A program made the position numbers and the translations under genes. A DNA stretch of 64,000 nucleotides, from contig NW_006763297.1 in the NCBI RefSeq assembly GCF_000218685.1, forward strand, positions 1,516,249 through 1,580,248, read 5' to 3'. Numbering within the stretch: position 1 is the stretch's first letter; each line of letters opens with the position of its first letter. Under the pieces are notes generated by a model. It did not search any database and was not told the origin of the DNA. It saw only the letters and a list, made by a program, of their open reading frames with translations. Of this stretch, positions 31,542 to 42,926 are shown in pieces. The stretch is from Serpula lacrymans var. lacrymans S7.9. Its lineage: Eukaryota > Basidiomycota > Agaricomycetes > Boletales > Serpulaceae.

Positions 31542-31971
31542 GGTGTGTGGTGGTGGGATGTGGGATGGAGCAGGTGCAGCGGGGAGTATCTGTGGAGTGG
31601 GAGGTGGTATCGGGTCACCGCCTGCTGCAAACTCTTCAAAGTTGTTCTCGTCGTAGAGGTTTTCTACGGTTACTGGGGGATCGTGTTGTGTTGTGGGCAG
31701 TAGCTGTGGGTGGCTTCCTGCATAGTACTGTAGCCAACGTGTTCTGGCTTTGTAGAAAGTGTCTGCTTGTTCTCTGGTGTGGAGTCGGGTTACGTCTGGT
31801 TGGGGAAAGGGAGGCGGTGCTGCTATCCTTTCTTGTCGGGATGATGTTGGTGGGGTTGCTGTTTGTTGGTTGTCTGAGCTTCCTCTTGCTCTCTGGGATC
31901 TGGTTGTTGGTCACTGCAACGTCTTGTCGACTTTTTCTTCCCAAACCTAAATAGGTGGGACTTCTGGTTAG

Positions 31972-31982
31972 AATACGATTCT
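31972..31982 (-). promoter_or_regulatory. Element B self-priming primer-binding site
   Basis: Two bases after the 5' LTR, minus-strand AGAATCGTATT is the exact complement of AATACGATTCT at 32160-32170 (minus strand) in the same LTR. That segment begins 35 bases downstream of ATTATAAATA (32196-32205), where transcription should start. This is the Tf1-type self-priming layout. No match to a tRNA 3' end was seen. Confidence 0.7.
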
Positions 31983-31984
31983 TT

Positions 31985-32399
31985 TGTTACGCACAAAGTG
32001 CTTAACAAAGTTTGAAGGTTCGTCGAGGTTTTATAAAGAGACTTATCCAAAGACAAGTTCGAGAACATAGTTCTGAGTGGAGGTCTTCCAACGAGAGTTG
32101 GTCTTCTTCTGAGTAGAAGTCTGATCTTAGGAGTCTAGCTTTGTAAGCGTAAACTGTGTAGAATCGTATTGGAGTATACTACTGCTGTTACATGGTATTT
32201 ATAATAGAAAGGAATCGGTGATAGGGGTTAGGTCCTATCTAGGGCAGGTCCGTCCGTTGAGGACTAAGTACTATAATAGGTACTGCAAATGCAAGAGGAA
32301 CAGAAGTATACGTGAAGGAAATGAGTCATTGGTCCGATGGTATAACCGATGAGTAAAAAGAAATGAGTAGTCCTTAAATGTCCAATAGAGATTGTAACA
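31985..32399 (-). repeat. Element B 5' LTR
   Basis: 415 bp with TG..CA ends. On the minus strand it has a TATA-like ATTATAAATA at 32205-32196 and a predicted transcript start at about 32170. It is the upstream LTR for the minus-strand genes. Confidence 0.9.
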
Positions 32400-32403
32400 A
32401 CGG

Positions 32404-32974
32404 TGAACACGTACCAAGGCCACGTTACTAACCTTCCCAACCGTATGACAACAACCTAGTCTGAAGTAATAGCAATGGTTTTTCTAGACCACCAAAAAGA
32501 CTATTGCATATCCTGTTCCTCGTCTCTCTCTCGTTGCCAACACCTCCAACGCCACTATTACCACCACCACCACCGCATTAATAGAGGTGTGAAAAGAAGC
32601 GAGGCTACCCATTGCCTGCCAGTGCATCCATTGTCCACTGTTTCTTCAATCTTGGGACAAAATCTCCTGCGCTCTCCAATGACTCCTTCCAATCTCCCTT
32701 TCAGGTATTCTTTTGGCGAGAACAAAATGATTCACAATGTTGAGCAAGATATCTTATATCAGCTGCTTGATGTTGCCATGCAATTGCTTGACCAAGTAAG
32801 CAATATAAAATAACCGTTGTATCATGATATATTTACTGACACTGCTCATTTTTCTTTCATGAACAGTGCTTAGATATCAATGGGAAACCTTCCAGTGGTC
32901 AAGCCAAGCAAGACTTGGATACTGCATACAAATCGCAGGAGACTATGAATGCAGTCGCTCTCACTGCAGAGCGC
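32404..32974 (+). pseudogene. Host gene fragment truncated by the 1.8-kb LTR
   Basis: A forward exon ending DILYQLLDVAMQLLDQ at 32795 is followed by an intron (32796-32876, GTAAGC to GAACAG). The next exon reads CLDINGKPSSGQAKQDLD, then SQETMNAVALTAER, and runs into the LTR at 32975. Intact splice sites and sensible protein suggest a real gene cut off by the insertion. The rest of it is not in the window. Family not recognised. Confidence 0.45.
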
Positions 32975-34782
32975 TGTCATGCACCAAAGTTGATTGGTAG
33001 CATGGACAGGTGTCAATAACGAAGCAAATATTCAAAAAGACTCGCCTTTGCGCCACACAGGCACAGTGCCACGTGGAATAGTAATTAATATTGCCTGTTT
33101 CAAACTTGTGGCTGATCAGCACCACCTCTATTAGGCAATCCAGTCACGCTCACCTTTGCTTTTTTCCGCATTTCGGCATTTCGGCAAATTTTCGCGTCGC
33201 CACTGGCTACACATTGCATTGCGCCCTCGCTTTTGTCGTTTCCCTTACTCCCCTTCCTTTGCCTAGCCCCACCATGGGCCCCTTCCTCTCCTTTTTATTC
33301 TCACCTGACGGTTGTTTCTGGATCCCCATTCTAATCCACTTTTCCGTCACCTCCACCCTCCTCCTCCTCATTTTATTTGCACCCCCACCATTTCTGATGT
33401 CACCACTTCCTATCCGCTTCCGTCGCCAATCCGTTGACTACCACGTGCCACTGCTGATATCAGCAAAGCCCCGGCGGCCGGTTCAAATAGGGCAACAGGT
33501 CCATCTTCATGACGTCGATCTGCCATCATATACTATCAAAACATCGGTCGCTCGTCTTGCCTGGTTGGAGCGTGGGTGGGTAGTTTTTGAGCTGGAGAAG
33601 GTTCATCCCCTTGCGTCGCCCATGTTCATCGCTGTCCCATTCACTTGGGTACACTTATCATTTGTCCATCGTCTTCGCTACAGCTACACCTACCACACGC
33701 TGCCTGGGACTCACTTGTTCCAAATTGGAACTACTCCTCTCCCTCCCTCGTTTGATCAGGTGGTCCAACACAACCAGTCCATTGATAAGGCCATGGAACT
33801 GTCGGATTTGGACTAGGTGGTGGACCGGTGGCTCCAGTTTCTTTTTCTTCAGCAGAACATTCATTTACAGTGCGATTATTTTTGATTTTTGAATCATTTT
33901 TATGGACACATATTTTTTTAGAATGCCTGACTGACAATAAAGGAACTGTGTTGATACTGATAGTGTTTTGCCTTGGCCTTTTTTTACTGCATCTTCCCAT
34001 GACATCATGATTTTCCTGCTCTCTTTTTGCTATTGGACTTTACTTTATGGCTGTACAAACCTGTGACATTACTCACAGCATTCATTGTTCTATCTCTTTC
34101 TTTTCCTTTTTTTGACAATCTTATCCTGTACTACCTACACAGGATTTGTCAGCATACATTCCTTCCTTCATGTTCTTTCTCATTCTTTTTGCACAGCTAT
34201 ACTGTGCATAGCCTACTTTTCTTTTACTATATAAACCCCTGTATTTTACCTTGTAAAAAGAAGAACAAGAAATCCAATCCAGACTTCTTCTCTACTCTCA
34301 AGTTCACTACTCTGCTACTTGTGATCCAGTGTAGTCACAACACTTCCCACTTCTACCACTGTCAACTGCTGTCATCGTCACTTCTCACTTTTGAAGTCAT
34401 TGTCATCCCTTTCGATTAGAGTCCTTCTGAGCACTACAGTTTGTGCGTCAGGAGCCTGCTATCACTGGGAACCTCGTCACCTCGTCATCCTCGTCGTTCT
34501 CAAACCTACCTTGTGCTACCATTAGCAAGGTAGTGCTCGTCTATACTCGCCACAAAGCACCTATCTTCCTATAAATTCAACTATCCCTCCTCCTCAAAAC
34601 CCACACTCATACACCTCTGGGTTTTACTTTGAAGGATCTTTATACGTACCACCCCACGAACAACCAGACCACTCCACTGTTCTAGGAGGCAAAGCCCATA
34701 AACAAGTTCCGTGGAATCTGGGAGGATTGTGTGTTAGTTTGTTTTGTGTGTGGTTTTCTAACAACAGTTCTCATCATCAACA
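32975..34782 (+). repeat. 1.8-kb LTR, copy 3 (left LTR of D)
   Basis: 1808 bp, TGTCATGCACC to CATCATCAACA. Relative to the other copies it lacks 12 bp (near 33165), an in-frame deletion upstream of the 180-codon ORF, and carries several substitutions. It has TATATAA near 34230. Confidence 0.85.
33274..33816 (+). CDS. LTR-encoded 180-residue membrane-type protein, copy 3
   Basis: The same 180 codons as at 17452-17994, with the CACCATGGG start context. Differences cluster in the N-terminal hydrophobic region (WIPILIHFSVTSTLLLL); the C-terminal 130 residues differ at two positions (R to Q, G to D). Family unknown. Confidence 0.6.
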   Translation: MGPFLSFLFSPDGCFWIPILIHFSVTSTLLLLILFAPPPFLMSPLPIRFRRQSVDYHVPLLISAKPRRPVQIGQQVHLHDVDLPSYTIKTSVARLAWLERGWVVFELEKVHPLASPMFIAVPFTWVHLSFVHRLRYSYTYHTLPGTHLFQIGTTPLPPSFDQVVQHNQSIDKAMELSDLD

Positions 34783-35974
34783 TCGTCTAGAAGAAACTAT
34801 TGAAGCCTCCATCCCTATCCCCAATGCCAGTACCTTCGGAACATTCTTTGACCATATTCGCTCAATCAGGGAAGATGAAAGGTCTGCTATTTTTGGTCTA
34901 CTGAACAACCTTCAATATCGTCACAACATGAGCTCACTCTCAATAACTTCAGACTATGTCATGAGAGGACACCATGGCTTCGATGAAAACCACAACCTTT
35001 ATGCGGATTATGTCCTACTCCATGCTCATTTGCGATTTGACCAGAATCATGGACCTGGAAGAGCACAATCTATTATCAGTCGCTCAGGAACTGCACATAT
35101 TCGCTTCTTTCCTCAAACAGAGTCATTTCCAATTCCCACTGATGAAGATATAAATGGACCTCCATCACGTGATATGAATGGTCAAGTCAATGTGACGGTG
35201 GAGGTAATACAAGAATCCGATTCGGAGCCGATACACAATCATATAAATGGACTAATTGATGATTACTCATCCACTGATTCTGAATCACCACCCCCATATT
35301 CGCGTCAACAGTTACCATCAAACATCAGTGACTCACCCCCATCACTATCCTCTACCAATGCTACTATTGCTTCGTCAATTTCTCCTGATAATCGCACACT
35401 CATGCATACTATTTGCAATGATAGTCAAGAGGATGAAAGGGAGATTGAATCCTCACTGCCCCTTCACTTATCCTTCTCCACAACAATAGGAGTGGAGCAT
35501 CAACCTTCCATCAATATATCATCCGATATTACTCCTTATCTTCGAACTTCCATGCATCATTATCATCATTTTCCCACATCACCATCAGCTCAGCCATTAT
35601 CAATTATTCACACCAGTGCCAGAAATTCTACTCCGATTCTAACACATCTTCACTCCATCCTAAACGCTTACATCGAGCATTACAAGCACCTAACATGTCC
35701 TGGCTCGAAGGGTTTCATATTACTAAAGAAGCTCTCATCATCGAGATTGTGGTGGGAGTGTTACTTGTCCTCACCCTTTTCTACGGTTTTGTCTTCCCTC
35801 GTATTCGCGCTTATTGTCGACGAGAACGTGTTGAGGTTATTCACCTCCACAACAGGACAACTCATCCATCCAGTGCATCCACATTCACCACCAGCACTGA
35901 GGTACTTGCTAGTGCCGCAGTTGAAGTTTGAGGTAGATGCTGGTGATACATTTCTATATTCCTTTCTTACTTAA
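34783..35974 (+). CDS. Element D internal Ser/Pro-rich ORF
   Basis: A frame of about 400 codons, open across the LTR boundary. The first ATG inside is at about 34928, but the preceding codons (FDHIRSIREDERSAIFGLL) also look coding. The middle is acidic and Ser/Thr/Pro-rich (SSTDSESPPPYSRQQ). I see no gag fold, zinc knuckle or protease. It occupies the place of gag but is not recognisably gag. Its last 260 bp overlap the 35695-35931 frame. Confidence 0.45.
35695..35931 (+). CDS. Element D small transmembrane ORF
   Basis: 78 codons, ATG at 35695 (ACCTAACATGTCC), in the -1 frame relative to the longer ORF it overlaps. One strong membrane helix (ALIIEIVVGVLLVLTLFYGF) is followed by a basic anchor (RIRAYCRRERVEV) and a Ser/Thr tail, a tidy type III membrane topology. 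No family recognised. Downstream to 36200 there are further hydrophobic short frames of doubtful status. Confidence 0.42.
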   Translation: MSWLEGFHITKEALIIEIVVGVLLVLTLFYGFVFPRIRAYCRRERVEVIHLHNRTTHPSSASTFTTSTEVLASAAVEV

Positions 35975-36288
35975 CACTCCATTCAGCGCTCTTGGACCAT
36001 ATGCCACCTTTTCCCTTTTTCTTCTTTCTTGTTATATATCTATTACTTGTACAAAATGGCCTCTTGGATTTCTATGTTATCCGGTTTTTCCTTCCTTTAC
36101 TCTTGTACCAACTTCTTTTTCTATTGTCTATGTTCGCCTTTCGTTCTTATCTGATCTTTTTCCTTCCCTCCTTGTAAAACTTCCGACCTCATCCCTATCC
36201 TATTTGGTCCGAGATGACGCAAAACTACCACGGCACTTTCCTTCTTTGAACACTTTTTGTTTTAACCCTAGTTACATGATAGACTTAC

Positions 36289-39200
36289 ATGATAGACATT
36301 GTGGATCCTATACCTGTACCAGCACCCGATTGGTCGAGTTTTGGAGCTTACAAACGTGTTGATCGCAAAGTCAAACCTGTTCCTGGAGTATTCCCAGAAG
36401 ATGCACGTGTCACTCGGTCATTTCCAGAAGACCCACTCCTTTCGCTCCCACCCCTTCCTGTCCTTCCCCCAGAATTCATTCCCACGCCGAAGCTCACCAA
36501 GGAGCGCCTTTATGACGAAATGAAGCTAAACTCTGATGGATTCTTATGGCCAGAAGAGGAAAAGCTTTTCGCTCACATCATGATACTCAATCAGCGCAGT
36601 CTTGCCTTTGAGGAAACTGACAGAGGAACGTTCAGAGAAGACTACTTCTCTCCCTACGTCATACCTGTTCTCCCACATGTCCCTTGGGAATACAAGAACA
36701 TTCCTATTCCTCCTGGAATCAAGAATGAAGTCATAGAATTGCTCAGAGACAAAATCAAAGCTGGAGTCTATGAGCCTAGCCAGTCATCTTATCGCTCTAA
36801 GTGGTTTTGCGTTCAGAAGAAGAATGGCAAGATTCGCATCGTCCATGATCTTCAGCCACTAAATGCAGTCACTATCAAAGACTCAGGAGTACCACCTATC
36901 CTTGACGACTTTGTGGAGCCATTTGCTGGTTTGCAATGCTATACTGTATTTGATCTTTTTTGGGGATTTGATGCTCGAAAAGTGCACCCTGACAGTCGTG
37001 ACCTTACCTCTTTTCTATCGCCACTAGGACTTCTGAGGATTACTTCTATGCCTATGGGATTCACCAATTCCGTTCCAGAATTCCAGAATTGCATGACTTT
37101 CATCTTGCAAGACGAAATTCCGCATATTGCCAATATCTTTGTTGATGACCTCCCAATCAAAGGACCTACTTCTCGTTATGAAGATGCAGATGGCAACCCA
37201 GAGACTATTCCTGGCAACCCTGGCATTCGTAGATTTATATGGGAACATGCCATTGACGTTCATCGCATTATGCATAGAGTTGGTCATGCTGGCGGAACTT
37301 TCTCTGGAAAGAAGACTCAGTTATGTCGTCCTCAAGTTGTGATTGTCGGACACGTATGCTGCCCAGAAGGTCGTCTCCCTGACAGTACCAAGGTGGACAA
37401 GATTCTTAAATGGCCAATTCTCCAGACTCCCAAAGACGTTCGCAGTTTTCTTGGTCTATGTGGGACAGTTCGCATTTGGATCCGCAATTACTCTGCTCTT
37501 GCACGCCCCTTGACAGAATTGTATCGCAAAGGAGCTGAATTTTAATGGGATGAACACAGACAAGAAGCATTTGATGCTCTGAAGCATGCAGTATCTTCTG
37601 CACCAGCACTTCACCCTATAAATTATTCGTCACACAACCCAGTCGTTCTTTCAGTTGATACCAGCAAGATTGCTGTTGGTTTTATCCTCTCCCAGCTTGA
37701 TGAAAATGGAAGGAAGCGTCCAGCTCGCTATGGCTCTATTCCCATGAATGATAGAGAGGCAAATTACAGTCAACCCAAACTAGAATTATATGGTTTGTTC
37801 AGAGCACTTCGTCATTTTTGCCTTTACATTGCAGGAGTAAAACACTTGCATGTGGAGGTGGATGCCAAGTATATCAAAGGCATGCTCAACGATCCAGATC
37901 TTCAGCCTAATGCCACTATCAATCGTTGGATTCAGGGCATCCTTCTCTTTGATTTCAAGCTCATTCACATACCTGCTGATCGTCATCGTGGTCCTGATGC
38001 ATTATCTCGTCGTCAACCAACAGAGGAAGACTTTGAAGATGCTCAAGAATCAGATGATTGGCTTGATGATATCGCTCTTCTTGTTGATCTTGCCAGACCT
38101 CTCCCATATCACCCTATGTCACTCCCTTCGTTCCTTACCAATGATTCTTCTCAGTATGATACTCTTCGTCGAATCTTCCACTTTCTTCAAACTATGGAGC
38201 TGCCTATATTTTTCTCTCTTCAAGCTCAAAAGTGTTTTGTCAAGCGATCACTTCAATTCTTCTTGAAAGGAGACAGCATGTTCAAGCGTCGTCACTCTGC
38301 TCCTCCTCTCAAAGTCATCTTCAATCCTGACCTTCGACTTCACATCCTTACTGAAGCACATGAAAGGCTTGGTCACAGAGGAGTCAATGGTGTATTCTCT
38401 ACAGTCAGAGAGCGCTTTTACTGGCCCCATATGTTACAGGATGTCAAGCATCATATTCGCACCTGCCATGAATGCCAGATTCGAAGTGTACGCAAAAGTG
38501 AAGTCCCACTTACCATCTCATCACCTCCTACAATCTTCACCAAAGTCTATGTCGACATTATGCTCATGCCCAAGGCCAGAGGATATCGATATCTTGTTGC
38601 TGCAAGAGATGATCTGTCACTTGCTGCAGAAGGAAGAGCATTGAAGAAAGCATCTGCACATAATCTTGCTCGCTTTTTCTGGGAAGAAATCATCTGTCGC
38701 TATGGAGCTATAGGAGAAGTTGTCACAGATAATGGAAGCGAAGTCAAAGGAGCATTTGAAGAGCTTGTGGAACGTTACCAGATCCCTCATATTCGCATTT
38801 CTCCCTACAATTCCAAGGCAAATGGTGTTGTTGAGCGTGGACACTTCGTCATAAGAGAAGCACTTGTCAAGTCCTGTGAAGGGAATGTCGATTTATGGCC
38901 AACCAAGGTCCATCATGCCTTCTTTGCAGACAAGGTCACTACTCGTCGTTCTACTGGATTCAGCCCTTTTTATCTGTTGCATGGAGTTGACCCAGTCCTA
39001 CCATTTGATCTGACAGAAGCGACTTTCCTTGTTCATGGATTCCATACTGCAATGTCAACAGAAGACCTCATTGCTCTGCGCATTCGTCAACTAGAAAAGA
39101 GACAGGATGATTTGCAACAAGCTGCACTCACTATACGCAAAACTCGTCTCAGATCTAAAGCGCAGTTTGAGAAACTCTATGCACGAAGGATGTTCAAGAA

Positions 39201-39513
39201 CGAATACCAGCCTGGAGAGCTTGTTCTAGTGCGGAATACTCAGGTTGAGAAAGAGCTGGATCGTAAAGCAAAGCCTCGTTACAATGGCCCTTATGAAGTT
39301 GTGCGACGTACTAAAGGAGGATCGTATGTTCTAAAAGAAATGGATGGATCAGTATCACGAAGAGGAATTGCAGCATTTTGCCTACTTCCCTATTTCAACC
39401 GCCACTCTATGCCCCTCTTGGACGAACTGGATGACCATGATAACGACCTAGATGAACCAGAAAATGAACCTGACTATGAGCATAACGACTCAGATGATGA
39501 AGATAATGATTAA
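36289..39513 (+). pseudogene. Element D pol: RT, RNase H, integrase
   Basis: Starts ATG 36289 (MIDIVDPIPVPAP). The RT region includes VYEPSQSSYRSKWF, IRIVHDLQPLNAVT, a SMPMGFTNS motif and FVDDLPIKGP with the catalytic DD (near 37140). RNase H follows (LSVDTSKIAVGFIL, PKLELYGLFRAL), then integrase (HERLGHRGVNG with CHEC, VDIMLMP, TDNGSEVKGAF, NGVVERGH) and an acidic C-terminus. A single in-frame TAA (37543-37545) splits it; CAA would restore the frame. This is a Gypsy-type pol of a kind common in mushroom genomes. No protease domain is visible at its N-terminus. Confidence 0.82.
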
Positions 39514-39635
39514 TGACTTACCTGAACGAATTTTATGCTGACATGACCCTTTAATGTGTTGCCATGTTTCATTCCCTATGACCCTACCTTTATGGAAGCA
39601 ACTGGGGACAGTTGCAATTTCAAGTTGTCCGTGGA
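39514..39635. other. Element D 3' untranslated spacer
   Basis: 122 bp between the pol stop and the right LTR, ending TTGTCCGTGGA. No purine-rich tract is obvious, which is unusual for an LTR element. Confidence 0.4.
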
Positions 39636-41449
39636 TGTCATGCACCAAAGTTGATTGGTAGCATGGACAGGTGTCAATAACGAAGCGAATATTCAAAAAA
39701 ACTCGCCTTTGCGCCACACAGGCACAGTGCCACGTGGAATAGTAATTAATATTGCCCTTTTTGAACTTGTGGCTGATCAGCACCACCTCTATTAGGCAAT
39801 CCAGTCACGCTCACCTTTGCTTTTCCATCCGGTACTTTCCGCGTTTCGGCATTTCGGCAAATTTTCGCGTCGCCACTGGCTACACATTGCATTGTGCCCT
39901 CGCTTTTGTCGTTTCCCTTACTCCCCTTCCTTTGCCTAGCCCCACCATGGGCCCCTTCCTCTCCTTTTTATTCTCACCTGACGGTCGTTTCTGGGTCCCC
40001 ATTCTAATCCACTTGTTTGTCACCTCCACCCTCCTCCTCCTCATCTTATTTGCACCCCCACCATTTCTGATGTCACCACTTCCTATCCGCTTCCGTCGCC
40101 AATCCGTTGACTACCACGTGCCACTGCTGATATCAGCAAAGCCCCGGCGGCCGGTTCAAATAGGGCAACAGGTCCATCTTCATGACGTCGATCTGCCATC
40201 ATATACTATCAAAACATCGGTCGCTCGTCTTGCCTGGTTGGAGCGTGGGTGGGTAGTTTTTGAGCTGGAGAAGGTTCATCCCCTTGCGTCGCCCATGTTC
40301 ATCGCTGTCCCATTCACTTGGGTACACTTATCATTTGTCCATCGTCTTCGCTACAGCTACACCTACCACACGCTGCCTGGGACTCACTTGTTCCAAATTG
40401 GAACTACTCCTCTCCCTCCCTCGTTTGATCAGGTGGTCCAACACAACCAGTCCATTGGTAAGGCCATGGAACTATCAGATTTGGACTAGGTGGTGGACCG
40501 GTGGCTCCAGTTTCTTTTTCTTCAGCAGAACATTCATTTACAGTGCGATTATTTTTGATTTTTGAATCATTTTTATGGACACATATTTTTTAGAATGCCT
40601 GACTGACAATAAAGGAACTGTGTTGATACTGATAGTGTTTTGCCTTGCCCTTTTTTTTACTGCATCTTCCCATGACATCATGATTTTCCTGCTCTCCTTT
40701 TGCTATTGGACTTTACTTTATGGCTGTACAAACCTGTGACATTACTCACAGCATTTATTGTTCTATCCCTTTCTTTTCCTTTTTTTGACAATCTTATCCT
40801 GTACTACCTACGCAGGATTCGTCAGCGTACATTCCTTCCTTCATATTCTTTCTCATTCTTTTTGCACAGCTATACTGTGCATAGCCTACTTTTCTTTTAC
40901 TATATAAACCCCTGTATTTTACCTTGTAAAAACAGAACAAGAACTCCAATCCAGACTTCTTCTCTAATCCTAAGTCCACTTCTTACTGCTACTTGTGATC
41001 CAGAGTGGTCACAACACTTCCCACTTCTACCACTGTTAACTGCTGTCATCGTCACTCGTCACTTTTTGAAAGTGATTGTCATCCCCTTCGATTAGAGTCC
41101 TTCTGAGCACTACAGTTTGTGCGTCAGGAGCCTGCTATCACTGGGAACCTCATCATATTGTCGTTCTCAAACCTACCTCGTGCTACGATTAGCAAGGTAG
41201 TGCTCGTCTATACTTGTCACAAAGCCCCTATCCTTCTATAAATTCAACTATCCCTCCTCCTCAAAACCCACACTCATACACCTCTGGGTTTTACTTTGAA
41301 GGATCTTTATACGTACCACCCCACGAACAACCAGACCACTCCACTGTTCTAGGAGGCAAAGCCCATAAACAAGTTCCGTGGAATCTGGGAGGATTGTGTG
41401 TTAGTTTGTTTTGTGTGTGGTTTTCTAACAACAGTTCTCATCATCGACA
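39636..41449 (+). repeat. 1.8-kb LTR, copy 4 (right LTR of D)
   Basis: 1814 bp, TGTCATGCACC to CATCATCGACA. It directly abuts a Copia RT fragment (41450 on), with TCGT at the junction. Its last ~240 bases are open in frame with the Copia fragment, creating an accidental fusion frame. Confidence 0.85.
39947..40489 (+). CDS. LTR-encoded 180-residue membrane-type protein, copy 4
   Basis: Same 180 codons and start context as the other copies. The hydrophobic segment reads FWVPILIHLFVTSTLLLL. The soluble part is essentially identical to copy 1 except R to Q near the RRQSVDYHV stretch. Family unknown. Confidence 0.6.
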   Translation: MGPFLSFLFSPDGRFWVPILIHLFVTSTLLLLILFAPPPFLMSPLPIRFRRQSVDYHVPLLISAKPRRPVQIGQQVHLHDVDLPSYTIKTSVARLAWLERGWVVFELEKVHPLASPMFIAVPFTWVHLSFVHRLRYSYTYHTLPGTHLFQIGTTPLPPSFDQVVQHNQSIGKAMELSDLD

Positions 41450-42380
41450 TCGTACATGGAACAAAACTTTTGATCGCAAGCTCCAGGAGCTCGGTTTCAC
41501 AAGACTAAATGCAGAAACATGTCTCTATGTATTCCGGGACAACAAACAAATATACTTTGTTGTTGTCTATGTAGATGACCTCCTCCTAGGAGCTTCATCC
41601 CGAAAATTCATGGATATCACAAAAGCCAAACTTGAATCCATATTCAAAATGCGGGACCTTGGAGAAGCAAAATACATCCTCGGAATAGAAATCCAACGTG
41701 ATTGTTCAAACAAAACAATATCCCTATTGCAACACCAATACATTGACACAGTCCTGGAGCGTACTGGAATGAAGAACTGCAAACCTGTATGGACACCAAT
41801 GGCCCATGGATCAAAACTCCTTGCAAATGCTACAGGGGAAGATATTGTGCAACACGAGATGCATATTGAAGGGTGTCAAGTGTCATACCTCTCAATTGTA
41901 GGCTCCCTCATGTATGCCATGCTCGGAACCCGCCCAGACATTGCCTACGTCGTTGGAATACTAAGCAGGCATAGCTCAGCTCCAAGGAGCCATCACTGGG
42001 AAGCTGCAAAATGTGTCCTCCAATATCTGAAAGAAACCAGGGACATGGAACTACAATATGATGGCACAGATGTCTCCATGGACATGGATTTCTATGGATA
42101 TTCAGATGCAGATTGGTCTGGAGACCCAGACACGTCACGATCAACATCAGGGTTTGTCTTTATCACCATCCGAGGAGCAATTTCCTGGACAAGCAAAAGA
42201 CAAAACATGGTAGCTTTATCCTCCACAGAGTCAGAGTACATTGGATTGAGCAATGCTGGACAACACCTTGCATGGCTTCGGACATTTTTTGAAGAAATTG
42301 GACATGCTCAAAATGGACCTACAACATTGCACTGTGACAATCAAGCAGCTATCATTCTTACACGAGATCCACAGTTCCAT
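41450..42380 (+). pseudogene. Element F: Copia RT/RNase H fragment (5' piece)
   Basis: The frame from TWNKTFDRKLQELGF includes the RT active site VVYVDDLLLG, MRDLGEAKYILGIEI, VGSLMYAMLGTRPDIAY and the RNase H domain (YSDADWSGDPDTSRSTSGF, SSTESEYIGL, HCDNQAAIILTRDPQFH). Everything upstream of mid-RT (gag, protease, integrase, 5' LTR) is missing, replaced by the right LTR of D. The fragment breaks at DPQFH/C and resumes at 50285 as C-A-RTKHIQRKYHF. The two pieces are one Copia pol split by a 1.8-kb LTR insertion. Confidence 0.85.
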
Positions 42381-42606
42381 TGTCGATGATGAGAACTGTT
42401 GTTAGAAAACCACACACAAAAACAAACTAACACACAATCCTCCCAGATTCCACGGAACTTGTTTATGGGCTTTGCCTCCTAGAACAGTGGAGTGGTCTGG
42501 TTGTTCATGGGGTGGTACGTATAAAGATCCTTCAAAGTAAAACCCAGAGGTGTATGAGTGTGGGTTTTGAGGAGGAGGGATAGTTGGAATATAGAAAGAT
42601 AGGGGC

Positions 42607-42926
42607 TGTTAGTTTTGGTGATTCTGCACCTTTGTGCTACCTATATATTTTCATTCCTTTCTCTATCTATTCTTCTATCATTCACTATTGATTGTGTTCT
42701 CTATTATTTCGCCTTTGTGGCTGCTTTGTTTACCTTTGTTTACAAAACTTCGGACAGTATTGCAGAGTCCAATGCTTCCTATTCTCTAGTTACTCACATT
42801 GGACTCTAGGTACTGTATACCTGTCATACTCTCTAATAATACAGTTACTCACATTGGACTCTAGTTCCAGTCCCTGATTGCTCTCAGCAAGTGGCTAGAC
42901 ACTTCCTTCAAGCTTTGTTCTTAATA
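42607..42926 (+). repeat. Element E 5' LTR
   Basis: TGTTAGTTTTGG to GTTCTTAATA. It contains a short internal duplication of TTACTCACATTGGACTCTAG (twice, about 42789 and 42843). Confidence 0.9.

Larger units (their letters stand above)
23614..32399 (-). mobile_element. Element B: full-length chromodomain Gypsy retrotransposon
   Basis: Both ends carry 415-bp LTRs (23614-24028 and 31985-32399), and the whole is flanked by a perfect 5-bp duplication ACGGT (23609-23613 and 32400-32404). Minus-strand order is 5' LTR, self-priming PBS, gag, -1 frameshift, protease-RT-RNase H-integrase-chromodomain, an extra ORF, polypurine tract, 3' LTR. A 1.8-kb solo LTR (24823-26631) is inserted in the extra ORF; without it the element is about 7.0 kb. 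By eye the LTRs differ at about eight positions, mostly transitions, so it is not very recent. Four in-frame TGA codons break gag and pol. Confidence 0.93.
32975..41449 (+). mobile_element. Element D: Gypsy-type pol between two 1.8-kb LTRs
   Basis: Two same-orientation 1.8-kb LTRs (32975-34782 and 39636-41449) enclose 4.85 kb with RT, RNase H and integrase. This is LTR-retrotransposon architecture. However, the outer flanks (GCGC at 32971-32974, TCGT at 41450-41453) do not match, whereas solo copies of this LTR have clean 4-bp duplications. No polypurine tract is evident before 39636 and no tRNA-type PBS after 34782. The unit is either the product of recombination between two insertions, or two LTRs that happen to flank another element. 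Confidence 0.6.

Noticed and set aside
41214..42389. A 391-codon fused protein made of LTR sequence and Copia RT/RNase H
   Set aside because: It has no ATG at its start, and the first ~80 codons are the 3' end of the 1.8-kb LTR joined to the Copia fragment by insertion. The fusion is accidental.
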